Below are positions 37,130 to 47,351 of a stretch of 64,000 bases of DNA, piece by piece. Position 1 is the first letter of the stretch; the number at the start of each line of letters is the position of its first letter. The position numbers and the translations under genes are program-made. Under the pieces are notes generated by a model, which was not told the DNA's origin, did no database searches, and saw nothing but the letters and a program-made list of their open reading frames with translations. The DNA is from Vibrio penaeicida (GTDB lineage Bacteria; Pseudomonadota; Gammaproteobacteria; Enterobacterales; Vibrionaceae). The stretch covers positions 3,596,001 to 3,660,000 of the forward strand of contig NZ_AP025144.1 in assembly GCF_019977755.1 (NCBI RefSeq), given 5' to 3'.

Positions 37130-38206
37130 TTAAAGAACGTCTACTGCATTCAAGTCAGCGAATGCTTGCTCAAGGCGAACAACCATTGAAGATTGCGCTG
37201 CACGTAGCCATACACGTGGATCGTAGTATTTCTTGTTAGGAGCATCATCGCCTGTAGGGTTACCAATTTGACCCTGTAGGTAATCGTGCTTGTCCGCTTC
37301 GTATGCACGGATACCATCCCAAGTTGCCCACTGAGTATCAGTATCGATGTTCATTTTGATAACACCGTAGCCGATAGACTCTTGAATTTCTTCTTGAGAA
37401 GAACCTGAACCACCGTGGAATACGAAGTTCAGAGCGTTAGGTGCAATACCAAACTTCTCTGCACAGTATGCTTGAGAATCACGTAGGATTGTTGGAGTCA
37501 GTACAACGTTACCTGGCTTGTATACACCGTGTACGTTACCGAAAGATGCAGCAATAGTGAAACGAGGGCTGATAGCATTCAACTTCTCGTAAGCATAAGC
37601 TACGTCTTCTGGAGAAGTGTATAGCTCAGACGCATCCATATCAGAGTTGTCTACGCCATCTTCTTCACCACCAGTACAACCTAGTTCGATTTCAAGAGTC
37701 ATGTCCATTTTAGCCATGCGCTCTAGGTACTTAGCAGAGATTTCAATGTTTTCTTCTAGAGACTCTTCAGAAAGGTCAATCATGTGTGAAGAGAACAGAG
37801 GCTTACCAGTTTGAGCAAAGAACTCTTCACCAGCATCTAGCAGACCGTCGATCCAAGGAAGTAGTTTCTTAGCCGCGTGGTCAGTGTGTAGGATTACTGG
37901 TACACCGTAAGCTTCAGCTACAGCGTGTACGTATTTTGCACCAGCAACAGCACCAAGAATTTGTAGACCTTGGCCTTCAAGTTTTAGACCTTTACCTGCG
38001 AAGAAAGCAGCACCACCGTTAGAGAACTGAACGATAACTGGCGCTTTAACTTTTGCAGCTGCTTCTAGTACTGCGTTTACAGAGTCAGTACCAATACAGT
38101 TAACCGCTGGAAGTGCGAAGTTGTTTTCTTTAGCAACTTCAAATACTTTCTGAACGTCATCACCAGTGATAACACCTGGCTTTACGAAGTCGAAGATCTT
38201 AGACAT
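37130..38206 (-). CDS. fbaA: Fructose-bisphosphate aldolase, class II
   Basis: 358 residues, as E. coli FbaA (359). It is a zinc-dependent aldolase of glycolysis and gluconeogenesis. It shows the zinc-binding HTDHAAK segment, ELGCTGGEEDGVDNS, FGNVHGVYKPGNV with a metal-site histidine, FHGGSGSS and NIDTDTQWA. It ends the epd-pgk-fbaA run, with a terminator on either side of the gene. Confidence 0.98.
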   Translation of the reverse strand: MSKIFDFVKPGVITGDDVQKVFEVAKENNFALPAVNCIGTDSVNAVLEAAAKVKAPVIVQFSNGGAAFFAGKGLKLEGQGLQILGAVAGAKYVHAVAEAYGVPVILHTDHAAKKLLPWIDGLLDAGEEFFAQTGKPLFSSHMIDLSEESLEENIEISAKYLERMAKMDMTLEIELGCTGGEEDGVDNSDMDASELYTSPEDVAYAYEKLNAISPRFTIAASFGNVHGVYKPGNVVLTPTILRDSQAYCAEKFGIAPNALNFVFHGGSGSSQEEIQESIGYGVIKMNIDTDTQWATWDGIRAYEADKHDYLQGQIGNPTGDDAPNKKYYDPRVWLRAAQSSMVVRLEQAFADLNAVDVL

Positions 38207-38328
38207 GGATGTAATCCTATTTATCTGTCGTTTTAAAATAAAACTGATTAAGTTTAAATTCTTGCAAACGTTTGCTCACAACGCGAGGTATTCTAACAGA
38301 GAACCATTTGGCGTGCAGCAAACAAGAA

Positions 38329-38350
38329 AGCGGGATTCACTCCCGCTTTC
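38329..38350 (-). terminator. Terminator after pgk
   Basis: AAAGCGGGA / TCCCGCTTT stem with a short loop, immediately after the pgk stop codon. fbaA therefore probably has its own promoter in the 152-base gap as well as read-through. Confidence 0.8.
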
Positions 38351-38358
38351 AGTTATTC

Positions 38359-39519
38359 TTACTTAGCGCGCTCTTCAAGCATCGCTACTGCTGGCAGTAC
38401 TTTACCTTCAACGAATTCAAGGAATGCGCCGCCACCTGTAGAGATGTAAGAAACGTCAGCCTTAATACCGAACTTGTCGATTGCTGCTAGTGTATCGCCA
38501 CCACCTGCTACAGAGAAACCTGCAGATTCCGCGATTGCTTTAGAAATGCCCGCTGTACCCGCTTCGAAGTTCTTGAATTCGAATACGCCTACAGGACCGT
38601 TCCAAAGGATAGTTTTTGCGTTGCCGATGATTTCAGCTAGAGCCGCAGTTGAATCTGGACCTAGGTCGAAGATCATGTCGTCGTCTGCAACTTCAGAAAC
38701 ATGCTTGATTTCAGCTTCTGCGTTCTCGTCGAATGCTTTAGCACATGCAACGTCAGTCGCGACTGGAATAGCACACTCTTTCATTAGCTTCTTAGCAGTG
38801 TCAACTAGGTCTGCTTCGTATAGAGATTTACCTACGTTGTGACCTTCAGCTGCGATGAATGTGTTTGCGATACCACCACCAACAACAAGTTGATCAGCAA
38901 CTTTAGAAAGAGATTCAAGAACTGTCAGCTTAGTAGAAACCTTAGAACCACCAACGATAGCAACCAGTGGACGCTCTGGGTTGTCCATTGCTTTGCCTAG
39001 TGCTTCAAGCTCAGCAGCAAGAAGAGGACCAGCACATGCAACAGGAGCGTGAGTACCAACACCGTGAGTAGACGCTTGTGCACGGTGAGCCGTACCAAAT
39101 GCGTCCATTACGAAGATGTCACATAAGGATGCGTATGCTTTAGATAGCTCTTCTTCGTTCTTCTTCTCGCCTTTGTTGAAGCGAACGTTTTCAAGAACAA
39201 CAAGTTCACCAGCGTTCAGCTCAAGACCGTTTAGGTAATCTTTCGCTAGTTTAACGTCGCAGTCTAGTGCGTCGTTTAGGTAGTTAACTACAGGAGCTAG
39301 AGAGAACTCTTCGTTGTATTCACCTTCAGTAGGACGACCTAGGTGAGATGTGACCATAACTTTTGCACCAGCTTCCAAACAAAGCTTGATGGTTGGTAGA
39401 GATGCTAGAATACGAGCATCTGAAGTTACTTTACCGTCTTTTACTGGTACGTTTAGGTCAGCACGGATAAATACGCGTTTACCTGCTAGTTCCAGGTCAG
39501 TCATCTTGATTACAGACAT
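38359..39519 (-). CDS. pgk: Phosphoglycerate kinase
   Basis: 386 residues, as E. coli (387). It makes ATP from 1,3-bisphosphoglycerate. It shows [12 protein letters not shown] near the N-terminus, SHLGRPTEG, the VENVRFN-type segment [23 protein letters not shown] and the C-terminal GGGDTLAAI loop. The start [14 protein letters not shown] at 39519 fits family length; 31 upstream codons show no similarity. It lies downstream of epd. Confidence 0.98.
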   Translation of the reverse strand: MSVIKMTDLELAGKRVFIRADLNVPVKDGKVTSDARILASLPTIKLCLEAGAKVMVTSHLGRPTEGEYNEEFSLAPVVNYLNDALDCDVKLAKDYLNGLELNAGELVVLENVRFNKGEKKNEEELSKAYASLCDIFVMDAFGTAHRAQASTHGVGTHAPVACAGPLLAAELEALGKAMDNPERPLVAIVGGSKVSTKLTVLESLSKVADQLVVGGGIANTFIAAEGHNVGKSLYEADLVDTAKKLMKECAIPVATDVACAKAFDENAEAEIKHVSEVADDDMIFDLGPDSTAALAEIIGNAKTILWNGPVGVFEFKNFEAGTAGISKAIAESAGFSVAGGGDTLAAIDKFGIKADVSYISTGGGAFLEFVEGKVLPAVAMLEERAK

Positions 39520-39657
39520 GGTTTGTCCTCTCAATGTTTCAATTTTAAAGTTTGGTAGCTCAGCATCACGCTCAGCCAATAAATTCTTTCTCTGGTGCTT
39601 ACTTTGGGGCAAAACACATTTATTTCAAGCCCCAAATTAAAACTTTTACCGCTTGAT

Positions 39658-40683
39658 TTAACCCAATTCGTGCATGGTAATCGCGGTATCCAGCATCCGG
39701 TTAGCAAAGCCCCATTCGTTATCACACCACACCAACATCTTAACAAGATGTCCATTGCTCACTCGTGTTTGCGAGCCGTCCACTATGGCACTGTGGGAAT
39801 CGTGATTGAAGTCGATGGAAACTAACGGCGCCTCAGTATAGTCAACAATGTTGTCTAATGTACACCGAGAAGCGTTAATAATGGTTTGATTTACGTCATT
39901 AACTTTCACATTTGTATTTATTGTTACACTCAAATCCATTGCAGTGACGTTTACGGTAGGTACTCGAACCGAAATTGCTTCAAATTTGTTAGAAAATTTC
40001 GGGAATATACGTTCAATACCCAAGTGCAATTTTGTATCGACTGGGATAATAGATTGGCTGGCCGCTCGAGTACGTCGCAAGTCTGGATGGTATGCATCAA
40101 TTACTTGCTGATCGTTCATAGATGAATGAATGGTCGTGATGGTTCCCGAATCGATACCAAAGGCATCATCAAGTACCTTTATGATTGGCACGATACAGTT
40201 TGTCGTACAGGAGCCGTTGGATACGACTTTGTGTTCTGCTTTGATGGATTCATGATTCACACCGTAAATGATGGTGTTATCTAAATCACCAGCCCCAGGG
40301 TGCGAAAATAGAACTTTTTTGGCACCTGCCGCAATATGTTTTTGCCCATCAGCCTGAGACCCATACACACCTGTGCAATCCAGCACGATGTCGACTTCTA
40401 AGTCACGCCACGGAAGTAATTCAATATCTTCTAAATGCAAAATGCGAACAGAATCACGCTCACCACTATCGTGATGAATGAAAAGATGCTCTTGGTCGTG
40501 AGATATCTTTTTAAAAAATCGACCATGCGAGGTGTCATATTGGAGAAGATGCGCCATGGCTTCTGGCTGCGCTAGCTCATTAACCGCAACCACTTTGATC
40601 TGCTGGTTTTTACTGCTTTCATAAACCGCACGTAACACGTTACGCCCTATTCGACCAAATCCGTTGATCGCGACTTTTAGCAT
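39658..40683 (-). CDS. epd: D-erythrose-4-phosphate dehydrogenase
   Basis: 341 residues. Epd oxidises erythrose 4-phosphate to 4-phosphoerythronate for pyridoxal phosphate synthesis. It has the GAPDH fold: [19 protein letters not shown] at the N-terminus and the catalytic cysteine in SNGSCTTNC. The location upstream of pgk-fbaA, and family differences from GapA such as the long insertion near residue 90 ([13 protein letters not shown]), favour Epd over GapA. Start [10 protein letters not shown] at 40683. Confidence 0.93.
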   Translation of the reverse strand: MLKVAINGFGRIGRNVLRAVYESSKNQQIKVVAVNELAQPEAMAHLLQYDTSHGRFFKKISHDQEHLFIHHDSGERDSVRILHLEDIELLPWRDLEVDIVLDCTGVYGSQADGQKHIAAGAKKVLFSHPGAGDLDNTIIYGVNHESIKAEHKVVSNGSCTTNCIVPIIKVLDDAFGIDSGTITTIHSSMNDQQVIDAYHPDLRRTRAASQSIIPVDTKLHLGIERIFPKFSNKFEAISVRVPTVNVTAMDLSVTINTNVKVNDVNQTIINASRCTLDNIVDYTEAPLVSIDFNHDSHSAIVDGSQTRVSNGHLVKMLVWCDNEWGFANRMLDTAITMHELG

Positions 40684-40873
40684 CTCTGCTGCCCTCACAT
40701 AAATTGCGTGGTACAGATAGTAACTGATATTACTGAAAGTTCACAGGCAGCCATAGCCTTATCCGGTCCTTTATTTCCATAAGAATGAGTTGTGGAAAGA
40801 TTGCCAAGCCCTACCATGGAAGTCGTGGCTGGTCGTACCCTTTGATGCAACAAAGCAACTCTTAAAGTTGAAG

Positions 40874-40980
40874 TCACTCGCATTCGAGTGTACCTCCAAT
40901 TGAACCTGTTAACATTCATGTTTATAAAACCAATGTAACGTTCCTTTGGCGCTTTCTACCCTCATTTTCTCACCAAAGGA
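40874..40980. repeat. Inverted repeats in the 304-bp epd / CxxC-protein gap
   Basis: CACTCG-CATT-CGAGTG at 40874-40889 is a 6-bp stem. CCTTTGG at 40943-40949 pairs with CCAAAGG at 40973-40979; the second arm contains the ribosome binding site of the next gene. No other feature was recognised between 40684 and 40987. Confidence 0.4.
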
Positions 40981-40987
40981 CAAATAC

Positions 40988-41224
40988 ATGACTGAATGGT
41001 CTGCCGAACAGTATTGCAATACGTGCCGAAAAACGACCTCGCATACAGAAACCTTGGTACGCAAGCCAAGTAGTTATGATAGCGATACTTCATTACTAGG
41101 CAGAATAAAGCTCTCTCTTCATACCATTATTAATGGTGGCAGTTACTACGATATGGATCGCTATGTCACTTGTAAAACGTGCCATACAAAAGAGCTAAAG
41201 AATCAGGGTAACGAATTCGAATAG
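40988..41224 (+). CDS. Small hypothetical protein with two CxxC pairs
   Basis: 78 residues, not recognised. Two CxxC pairs, CNTC (residues about 10-13) and CKTC (about 65-68), suggest a zinc ribbon or small metal knuckle. The middle is polar and holds a short GRIKLSLHTIINGG strand-like part. It has a good AAAGGA ribosome binding site; a frame extending 14 codons upstream is less likely. It lies alone, opposite in strand to tkt and epd. Confidence 0.65.
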   Translation: MTEWSAEQYCNTCRKTTSHTETLVRKPSSYDSDTSLLGRIKLSLHTIINGGSYYDMDRYVTCKTCHTKELKNQGNEFE

Positions 41225-41228
41225 ACAT

Positions 41229-41262
41229 AAAAAAACCGAACCAGCGATGGTTCGGTTTTTTC
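41229..41262. terminator. Bidirectional terminator between the CxxC gene and tkt
   Basis: AAAAAACCGAACCA / TGGTTCGGTTTTTT stem; a 14-bp arm with A and T flanks serving both convergent genes. Confidence 0.93.
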
Positions 41263-41282
41263 TTTATAGGCTTGGGAGAGGT

Positions 41283-43292
41283 TTACGCCAACAGTTCGTT
41301 AGCGGTCTCGACTACGTTTTCAACCGTGAAGCCGAACATCTTGAACAGCTCGCCCGCTGGTGCAGATTCGCCGAACGTCGTCATACCAATGATACGACCA
41401 TCGAAGCCCACGTACTTGTACCAGAAGTCAGCAATGCCGGCTTCCACTGCAATACGAGCGGTTACGTCTGAAGGCAGTACTGATTCGCGGTAAGCAGCGT
41501 CTTGCTTGTCGAATGCATCCGTTGAAGGCATAGAGACTACGCGTACTTTCTTGCCTGCTGCTGTCAGTTGCGCTGCGGCTTCAATGGTTAACTCTACTTC
41601 AGAGCCCGTTGCAATCAAGATAAGCTCTGGCTTGCCATCGCTGTCTTTCAGGATGTAGCCACCTTTTGCGATATCAGCCACTTGTGCGGCGTCACGCTCT
41701 TGCTGCGCTAGGTTTTGACGAGAGAAGATAAGCGATGTTGGACCGTCTCTGCGCTCAATCGCCAGTTTCCAAGCCACTGCCGATTCCACTTGGTCACATG
41801 GACGCCATGTGCTCATGTTTGGCGTTAGGCGTAGAGAGGCGATTTGCTCAACCGGTTGGTGAGTCGGACCGTCTTCACCCAAGCCGATAGAATCGTGCGT
41901 GTACACCTGAATGTTCTGCACTTTCATCAGTGCTGCCATGCGCATCGCGTTACGTGCGTATTCCATGAACATGAGGAACGTTGCGCCGTATGGTACGAAA
42001 CCACCGTGCAGAGCAATGCCGTTCATGATGGCTGTCATACCGAACTCACGCACACCGTAGTGGATGTAGTTACCGGACGCGTCTTCCGCCGTCAGTGATT
42101 GAGAGCCAGACCACATGGTCAGGTTTGAAGGCGCAAGGTCAGCCGAGCCACCCATAAATTCAGGCAAGATAGCACCGAACGCTTCCAACGCGTTTTGCGA
42201 CGCTTTACGTGACGCAATGTTAGCTGGGTTAGCTTGAAGATCTGCAATGATTTGGCTTGCTTTCGCTTCCCATTCTGCAGGCAGTTCGTTGTTTACTCGA
42301 CGTTTGAACTCGGCGGCAAGCTCTGGATATGCTGCTTCATAAGCTGCAAATTTCTCGTTCCACGCTGCTTCCTTAGCTGCGCCTGCTTCTTTCGCAGACC
42401 ACTCTGCGTAAACTTCCTGCGGAATTTCAAAAGGACCGTGCTCCCAACCTAAAAACTCACGTGCTGCTGCAATTTCTTCATGACCCAATGGCGCGCCGTG
42501 ACAGTCGTGTGAACCCGACTTGTTTGGCGAACCGAAACCGATGATGGTTTTGGTACAGATAAGGGTTGGACGTGGGTCCGCTTTCGCCGCTTCAATCGCT
42601 GCGTTAATCGCATCCGCATCGTGACCGTCTACTGCAGGAATGACATGCCAGCCGTACGCTTCAAAACGCTTAGGTGTGTCGTCTGAGAACCAGCCTTCCA
42701 CTTCACCGTCGATAGAGATGCCGTTGTCATCCCAGAACGCAATCAGCTTGCCAAGACCCAGCGTACCCGCAAGAGAACATGCCTCGTGCGAGATACCTTC
42801 CATCAGACAGCCATCACCCATGAAGGCGTAAGTGAAGTGGTCAACGATGTCGTGACCGTCTTTGTTGAACTGCGCCGCTAGAGATTTCTCAGCCAGAGCC
42901 ATGCCCACTGCGTTAGTGATGCCTTGACCAAGCGGACCTGTCGTGGTCTCGATGCCCGGTGCGTAACCGTACTCAGGGTGACCTGGTGTTTTTGAATGCA
43001 GTTGACGGAAGTTCTTCAACTCTTCGATTGGCAAATCGTAACCCGCAAGGTGCAACAAAGAGTAAATCAGCATAGAGCCGTGACCGTTAGATAAAACGAA
43101 ACGGTCGCGGTCTGCCCACTCAGGGTTGGTTGGGTTGTGGTTTAGGTGAGAGCGCCACAGTACTTCGGCGATATCAGCCATACCCATTGGTGCACCTGGG
43201 TGACCAGAGTTAGCAGCTTGAACACCATCCATGCTAAGGGCACGAATTGCATTAGCTAGCTCTTTGTTTGAAAGAAGGTTACGAGAAGACAT
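41283..43292 (-). CDS. tkt: Transketolase
   Basis: 669 residues (E. coli TktA 663). It is a thiamine-diphosphate enzyme of the pentose phosphate pathway. It shows [14 protein letters not shown] and the [13 protein letters not shown] ... DDNGISIDG thiamine site, then [18 protein letters not shown] and the C-terminal transketolase domain. The start [17 protein letters not shown] at 43292 is the family start. It is divergent from metK. By eye its codon use is more biased than most neighbours, typical for a highly expressed gene. Confidence 0.97.
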   Translation of the reverse strand: MSSRNLLSNKELANAIRALSMDGVQAANSGHPGAPMGMADIAEVLWRSHLNHNPTNPEWADRDRFVLSNGHGSMLIYSLLHLAGYDLPIEELKNFRQLHSKTPGHPEYGYAPGIETTTGPLGQGITNAVGMALAEKSLAAQFNKDGHDIVDHFTYAFMGDGCLMEGISHEACSLAGTLGLGKLIAFWDDNGISIDGEVEGWFSDDTPKRFEAYGWHVIPAVDGHDADAINAAIEAAKADPRPTLICTKTIIGFGSPNKSGSHDCHGAPLGHEEIAAAREFLGWEHGPFEIPQEVYAEWSAKEAGAAKEAAWNEKFAAYEAAYPELAAEFKRRVNNELPAEWEAKASQIIADLQANPANIASRKASQNALEAFGAILPEFMGGSADLAPSNLTMWSGSQSLTAEDASGNYIHYGVREFGMTAIMNGIALHGGFVPYGATFLMFMEYARNAMRMAALMKVQNIQVYTHDSIGLGEDGPTHQPVEQIASLRLTPNMSTWRPCDQVESAVAWKLAIERRDGPTSLIFSRQNLAQQERDAAQVADIAKGGYILKDSDGKPELILIATGSEVELTIEAAAQLTAAGKKVRVVSMPSTDAFDKQDAAYRESVLPSDVTARIAVEAGIADFWYKYVGFDGRIIGMTTFGESAPAGELFKMFGFTVENVVETANELLA

Positions 43293-43488
43293 GTCTGCTC
43301 CTGAATGCATTAAGCGAATTGAAAGAGAAATTGTGAGCGCGTATTGTCGCAAAGCGCAATAGGTGCTGCAATCGATTTACCTACCATTTCGTGACATTTG
43401 CTACCCTTTTACTACATTGCGCGTGAACATCTGCGAAATCACAGCAACTTGCGCAATCGGTTGGTTATGAGATATGTACAAAATTTGC

Positions 43489-43516
43489 TTGAATTCTATC
43501 AATTCGAAATTAGAAT
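43489..43516 (+). promoter_or_regulatory. Probable sigma-70 promoter of metK
   Basis: TTGAAT (43489-43494), 16-base spacer, TAGAAT (43511-43516), in the 322-bp gap between tkt and metK. The predicted start falls inside the MetJ boxes. No other feature was recognised in this gap. Confidence 0.6.
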
Positions 43517-43540
43517 AGACGTCTAGATGTAGAAACACCT
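43517..43540. promoter_or_regulatory. MetJ operator of metK (three met boxes)
   Basis: AGACGTCT, a perfect met box, is followed directly by AGATGTAG and AAACACCT (5 of 8 each). Tandem 8-base boxes are the form bound cooperatively by MetJ with S-adenosylmethionine, the product of MetK. The array directly follows the -10, so binding would block initiation. Confidence 0.8.
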
Positions 43541-43614
43541 ACAAAATTTAATGTATTTAAGCGAGATGGATTTGAATAATCGGTCTCTTAAACTTTTTAA
43601 AGAGTGGAGCTATC

Positions 43615-44766
43615 ATGGCAAAGCACCTATTCACTTCTGAATCAGTTTCAGAAGGTCACCCAGATAAAATTGCAGACCAAATTTCTGATGCTGTACTTGA
43701 TGCGATTCTAGAACAAGATCCAAAAGCTCGTGTAGCGTGTGAAACTTATGTAAAAACTGGCATGGTAATGGTCGGTGGTGAAATCACTACTTCAGCTTGG
43801 GTTGATATCGAAGAGTTGACTCGCCAAACCGTTCGAGAAATCGGATACGTGCACTCTGACATGGGCTTTGATGCCGATTCTTGTGCAGTACTGAACACCA
43901 TCGGTAAACAATCCCCAGACATCAACCAAGGTGTCGATAAAACGGATCCTAAAGAGCAAGGCGCAGGCGACCAAGGCATTATGTTTGGTTACGCGACAAA
44001 TGAAACTGATGTGTTCATGCCAGCTCCAATCACATACTCACATTTACTGGTTCAGAAGCAGGCCGAAGTCCGCAAAAACGGCAGCCTTCCATGGTTGCGA
44101 CCTGATGCGAAATCTCAGGTAACCTTCCAGTACGATCAAGGCAAAATTGTTGGTATCGATGCGGTCGTTTTATCTACTCAGCATTGTGATTCTATTTCTA
44201 CACCAGACCTGCGTGAAGCAGTAATGGAAGAAATCATTAAACCTGTTTTGCCTTCTGAATGGCTGAACAAAGAAACCAACTTCTTCATCAACCCAACCGG
44301 TCGTTTTGTGATCGGCGGTCCAATGGGTGATTGTGGTTTGACTGGTCGTAAGATCATTGTTGATACCTACGGTGGTGCAGCTCGTCACGGCGGCGGCGCA
44401 TTCTCAGGTAAAGATCCATCAAAAGTAGACCGTAGTGCAGCATACGCGGCACGTTATGTTGCGAAAAACATCGTAGCAGCAGGTTTGGCTGATCGCTGTG
44501 AGATTCAGCTTTCATATGCTATCGGTGTTGCTGACCCAACATCTATCATGGTGGAAACGTTCGGTACTGAAAAAGTGCCACATAACATCATCATTGAAGC
44601 GGTTCGTCAGAACTTCGACCTACGCCCATACGGGCTTCAAGAAATGCTGAACTTACTTCAGCCTATCTATAAGAAGACTGCGGCTTACGGTCACTTTGGT
44701 CGTGAAGAATTCCCTTGGGAAGCAACAGACAAAGCGATTCTACTACGCGAATTCGCTGGTCTGTAA
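43615..44766 (+). CDS. metK: S-adenosylmethionine synthetase
   Basis: 383 residues, as in E. coli. It makes S-adenosylmethionine from methionine and ATP. It shows [30 protein letters not shown] and [24 protein letters not shown] ribosome site precedes the start. It lies divergent from tkt with a MetJ operator in the gap, so product-linked repression is likely. A terminator follows closely. Confidence 0.98.
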   Translation: MAKHLFTSESVSEGHPDKIADQISDAVLDAILEQDPKARVACETYVKTGMVMVGGEITTSAWVDIEELTRQTVREIGYVHSDMGFDADSCAVLNTIGKQSPDINQGVDKTDPKEQGAGDQGIMFGYATNETDVFMPAPITYSHLLVQKQAEVRKNGSLPWLRPDAKSQVTFQYDQGKIVGIDAVVLSTQHCDSISTPDLREAVMEEIIKPVLPSEWLNKETNFFINPTGRFVIGGPMGDCGLTGRKIIVDTYGGAARHGGGAFSGKDPSKVDRSAAYAARYVAKNIVAAGLADRCEIQLSYAIGVADPTSIMVETFGTEKVPHNIIIEAVRQNFDLRPYGLQEMLNLLQPIYKKTAAYGHFGREEFPWEATDKAILLREFAGL

Positions 44767-44781
44767 GATAAAATATTCAAA

Positions 44782-44812
44782 CTGGAGCCCTCGCAATGCG
44801 AGGGCTTTTTGT
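44782..44812 (+). terminator. Terminator after metK
   Basis: AGCCCTCGC / GCGAGGGCT stem with TTTTTG tail, 15 bases past the stop codon. Confidence 0.9.
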
Positions 44813-44869
44813 TACATAAAATTTACATTAAGATCATTTTTTAAACATTAAAGGTTGTTTTTTCGCTGG

Positions 44870-44923
44870 GTGATGACATAGTTAATAGTAAGAAAAGTGT
44901 GGGTATTATATTTTTGTCATCAC
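44870..44923. repeat. Spaced inverted repeat in the metK / DUF2189 gap
   Basis: GTGATGACA (44870-44878) and TGTCATCAC (44915-44923) are perfect 9-base inverted copies separated by 36 AT-rich bases that include a TATTAT box. It may be an operator pair or a promoter-spanning dyad. No regulator was recognised. Confidence 0.5.
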
Positions 44924-45004
44924 GGTTCACCCACTTATTCAAAGGATTTTGTTATTTTCCGCCCCTTAAGGTTTTGTCGTACTTGAGCCGGTTAATAACT
45001 GTGA

Positions 45005-45113
45005 GATGCAAAATGCATTCGTGACAAGGGGTTGGGTTCACGAACTCATTCTGCATCGAATTAGGGGAAACTGCCCATCAGTGGTAGTTGAATGCACTCA
45101 TTCAGGAGGATTT
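45005..45113 (+). promoter_or_regulatory. Structured leader of the DUF2189 gene
   Basis: A hairpin with 20-base arms (45005-45024 with 45038-45057, about 17 pairs) and a G-rich 13-base loop is followed by a small GGG/CCC stem (about 45063-45077) and by TGAATG/CATTCA (about 45090-45105) next to the AGGAGGA ribosome binding site. It does not match a riboswitch class that I know. Confidence 0.45.
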
Positions 45114-45911
45114 ATGCCTCGTACACTCAATCCAGATAACGTGTCTGATAAGAAAGACAATGTCATCCCAGATTCTGAATACGCCAAAACCATACCTTGT
45201 AATAAAGTCGGTATCACTGAGCCTTTTCAATGGCTTGCAATGGCCGTTCACGACCTAATGAGAACACCACTTATCAGCGCTTTTTACGGTTTATGCTTTA
45301 CCGCGGCCGCGATAGGGGTTGTCGGCTTAGTATACTGGCAAGGAACTCACCTTGTTGTTTTGCCAAGCTTAATTGTTTATATGCTCATCGGTCCTTTCCT
45401 TGCACTTGGGCTGTATGATGCCGCTTGGGAGCTCGAGAAAGGTCATAAACCTCGGTTAATGCATTCAATACATGCTATTGGGAGAAATTCCGTCTCTCAG
45501 TGGGGGTTTGCCCTCATGCTCAGTATTGCCATGATATTCTGGATGCGGATCGCAGCCTTATTACACGCTTTATACCCTTCCGTCGAAGGGGCACCTATTT
45601 CTGAGTTCTTACCGTTTCTTGTTATCGGCTCCTTAATAGGGATTGTACTTTCTACTATTATTTTCTGTATATCCGTCTTCTCTATTCCAATGATGATGGA
45701 ACGCAGAGTCGATATTATGACCGCCATCTTTACAAGCTTTAACGCGGTAAAATCAAACATCCCAGCAATGATTGTCTGGGCTGCAATTATTTGCGGTGGT
45801 TTGATTATCGGTTTTGCCACTTTCGGACTTGGAATGATGGTCGTAATGCCAATATTGGGTTATGGAACATGGCACGGCTACGAAGCGACAATTCAACGTC
45901 GACATCATTAA
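45114..45911 (+). CDS. DUF2189 integral membrane protein
   Basis: 265 residues. The N-terminal 40 residues are polar; then FQWLAMAVHDLMRTPLISAFYG, the typical DUF2189 opening, leads into about five or six membrane segments. Function is unknown for the family. The ATG at 45114 follows a strong AGGAGGA; the frame is open 36 codons further up, but that part overlaps the long leader hairpin. It precedes sprT on the same strand with a perfect hairpin between them. Confidence 0.75.
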   Translation: MPRTLNPDNVSDKKDNVIPDSEYAKTIPCNKVGITEPFQWLAMAVHDLMRTPLISAFYGLCFTAAAIGVVGLVYWQGTHLVVLPSLIVYMLIGPFLALGLYDAAWELEKGHKPRLMHSIHAIGRNSVSQWGFALMLSIAMIFWMRIAALLHALYPSVEGAPISEFLPFLVIGSLIGIVLSTIIFCISVFSIPMMMERRVDIMTAIFTSFNAVKSNIPAMIVWAAIICGGLIIGFATFGLGMMVVMPILGYGTWHGYEATIQRRHH

Positions 45912-45933
45912 CAAATTAGCAGATTTAAGTACA

Positions 45934-45961
45934 ATAACAGCCTCAATCCAGAGGCTGTTAT
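45934..45961 (+). promoter_or_regulatory. Hairpin covering the sprT ribosome binding site
   Basis: A perfect 11-bp stem (45934-45944 with 45951-45961) and a 6-base loop. The GAGG at 45951-45954, the only Shine-Dalgarno candidate for sprT, lies in the second arm, ten bases before the ATG. It may be a terminator for the DUF2189 gene, a translational gate for sprT, or both. Confidence 0.6.
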
Positions 45962-45964
45962 CTT

Positions 45965-46465
45965 ATGCAAGACCCGACAACACACTACGCGATCGAACAA
46001 ATCATCAAACAGTGCATCAAAAAAGCAGAACGCGTGTTTCAAAAGAAATTTGTACAGCCTACATGGAACTTTAATGTCAGGGGTAAGGCTGCTGGAAAGG
46101 CGTACCTACAACAATGGGAGATCCGCCTCAACCCCGCTTTATTTAAAGAGAATAAGTTAGCCTTTCTACAAGAAGTTATCCCACACGAAGTCGCACATCT
46201 GATTACCTACCAATACTTTGGTCGAGTCAAACCTCACGGTAAAGAATGGCAATATGTCATGGAATCCGTTTTAGGTATCCCGGCAAAAACAACACATAGC
46301 TTTGACGTAACAGGGGTTCAAGGAAAAACATTCGAGTACCAATGTGGTTGCCAAGTTCACCCATTATCTATCCGTCGACACAATAAGGTTCTGAGGGGAG
46401 AAACCAGTTATCGCTGTAAAGCCTGTCAGCACGACCTCAAATTTACAGGCACTCAATTGTCTTAA
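45965..46465 (+). CDS. sprT: SprT family zinc metalloprotease-like protein
   Basis: 166 residues (E. coli 165). SprT resembles the protease domain of eukaryotic Spartan. The HEVAHLI zinc site (HExxH, near residue 75) is followed by [12 protein letters not shown] and a C-terminal zinc ribbon ([15 protein letters not shown] ... [10 protein letters not shown]). The bacterial function is not settled; DNA-protein crosslink repair is a proposal. It lies between metK and endA, as in E. coli. Confidence 0.92.
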   Translation: MQDPTTHYAIEQIIKQCIKKAERVFQKKFVQPTWNFNVRGKAAGKAYLQQWEIRLNPALFKENKLAFLQEVIPHEVAHLITYQYFGRVKPHGKEWQYVMESVLGIPAKTTHSFDVTGVQGKTFEYQCGCQVHPLSIRRHNKVLRGETSYRCKACQHDLKFTGTQLS

Positions 46466-46551
46466 GTTTGTTAATTTCCTTTATATCTATAGATAAAAAT
46501 ATCACGTAGTTGCTAGACTCAAGTTATTAATAATCTTAATTATCAATAACT

Positions 46552-47253
46552 ATGCGTCCACTATATTATTTCCTTGTATTGGCTCTCTTCAGTGCCGCTA
46601 CCATTGCTGCCCCGCCCTCTTCGTTTTCAAAAGCCAAAAGAGAGGCAGTTAAGATTTACGCAGATCATCCAATTAGCTTTTACTGCGGATGTGATATTGA
46701 GTGGAAGGGGAAAAAAGGCGTTCCTGATCTAAAAGGGTGCGGTTATGAAGTGCGAAAACAACTAAAACGCGCTTCTCGAATTGAATGGGAACACGTAGTA
46801 CCTGCGTGGCAATTTGGTCATCAGCGACAATGCTGGCAAACAGGCGGAAGAAAGAACTGCACTAAAAAAGACAAAGTATTTCGCTCAATGGAGGCTGATC
46901 TTCACAATCTGACTCCGACCATCGGTGAAGTTAATGGCGATCGTTCCAATTACAACTTTAGCCAATGGAATGGCGTCGATGGCGCGACCTATGGTCAATG
47001 TGAAGTGCAGGTCAACTTCAAACAAAGAAGGGTTATGCCACCCGATCGCGCCAAAGGATCTATCGCGCGCACATACCTTTACATGAGTAAAGAGTATGGA
47101 TTTCGCCTTTCTAAGCAACAAACCAATTTAATGAAAGCGTGGAATAAGCAATTCCCAGTCGGTGAATGGGAATGCACGCGTGATGAGCGCATATATAAGG
47201 TACAAGGTAACCACAATACTTTTGTTTACGAAGCCTGCCAAAACCGTTCCTAA
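46552..47253 (+). CDS. endA: Endonuclease I / extracellular deoxyribonuclease Dns
   Basis: 233 residues. It is a secreted or periplasmic nuclease; Vibrio Dns limits natural transformation by degrading external DNA. The signal peptide ([19 protein letters not shown]) precedes a mature part with eight cysteines and the active-site segment [13 protein letters not shown], with ADLHNLTP and GDRSNYNF. It is placed between sprT and rsmE, the conserved order. Expression in V. cholerae is controlled by HapR/QstR; no such site was searched for here. Confidence 0.95.
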   Translation: MRPLYYFLVLALFSAATIAAPPSSFSKAKREAVKIYADHPISFYCGCDIEWKGKKGVPDLKGCGYEVRKQLKRASRIEWEHVVPAWQFGHQRQCWQTGGRKNCTKKDKVFRSMEADLHNLTPTIGEVNGDRSNYNFSQWNGVDGATYGQCEVQVNFKQRRVMPPDRAKGSIARTYLYMSKEYGFRLSKQQTNLMKAWNKQFPVGEWECTRDERIYKVQGNHNTFVYEACQNRS

Positions 47254-47270
47254 GAACTCTTCCAGTCTAT

Positions 47271-47296
47271 AGGGGCGCTAGCCCCTTGTTTTTTCC
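47271..47296 (+). terminator. Terminator after endA
   Basis: AGGGGC / GCCCCT stem with a GCTA loop and a T-rich tail of six T, 18 bases past the stop codon. Confidence 0.8.
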
Positions 47297-47351
47297 TCTT
47301 CACGCATCCATGTTAGTCACTAAATATGTGTCATGCAGGAAACAAAAAAAC

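Noticed and set aside
45006..45113. Upstream start for the DUF2189 protein
   Set aside because: The 36 extra codons coincide with the long leader hairpin and the ATG at 45114 follows AGGAGGA.
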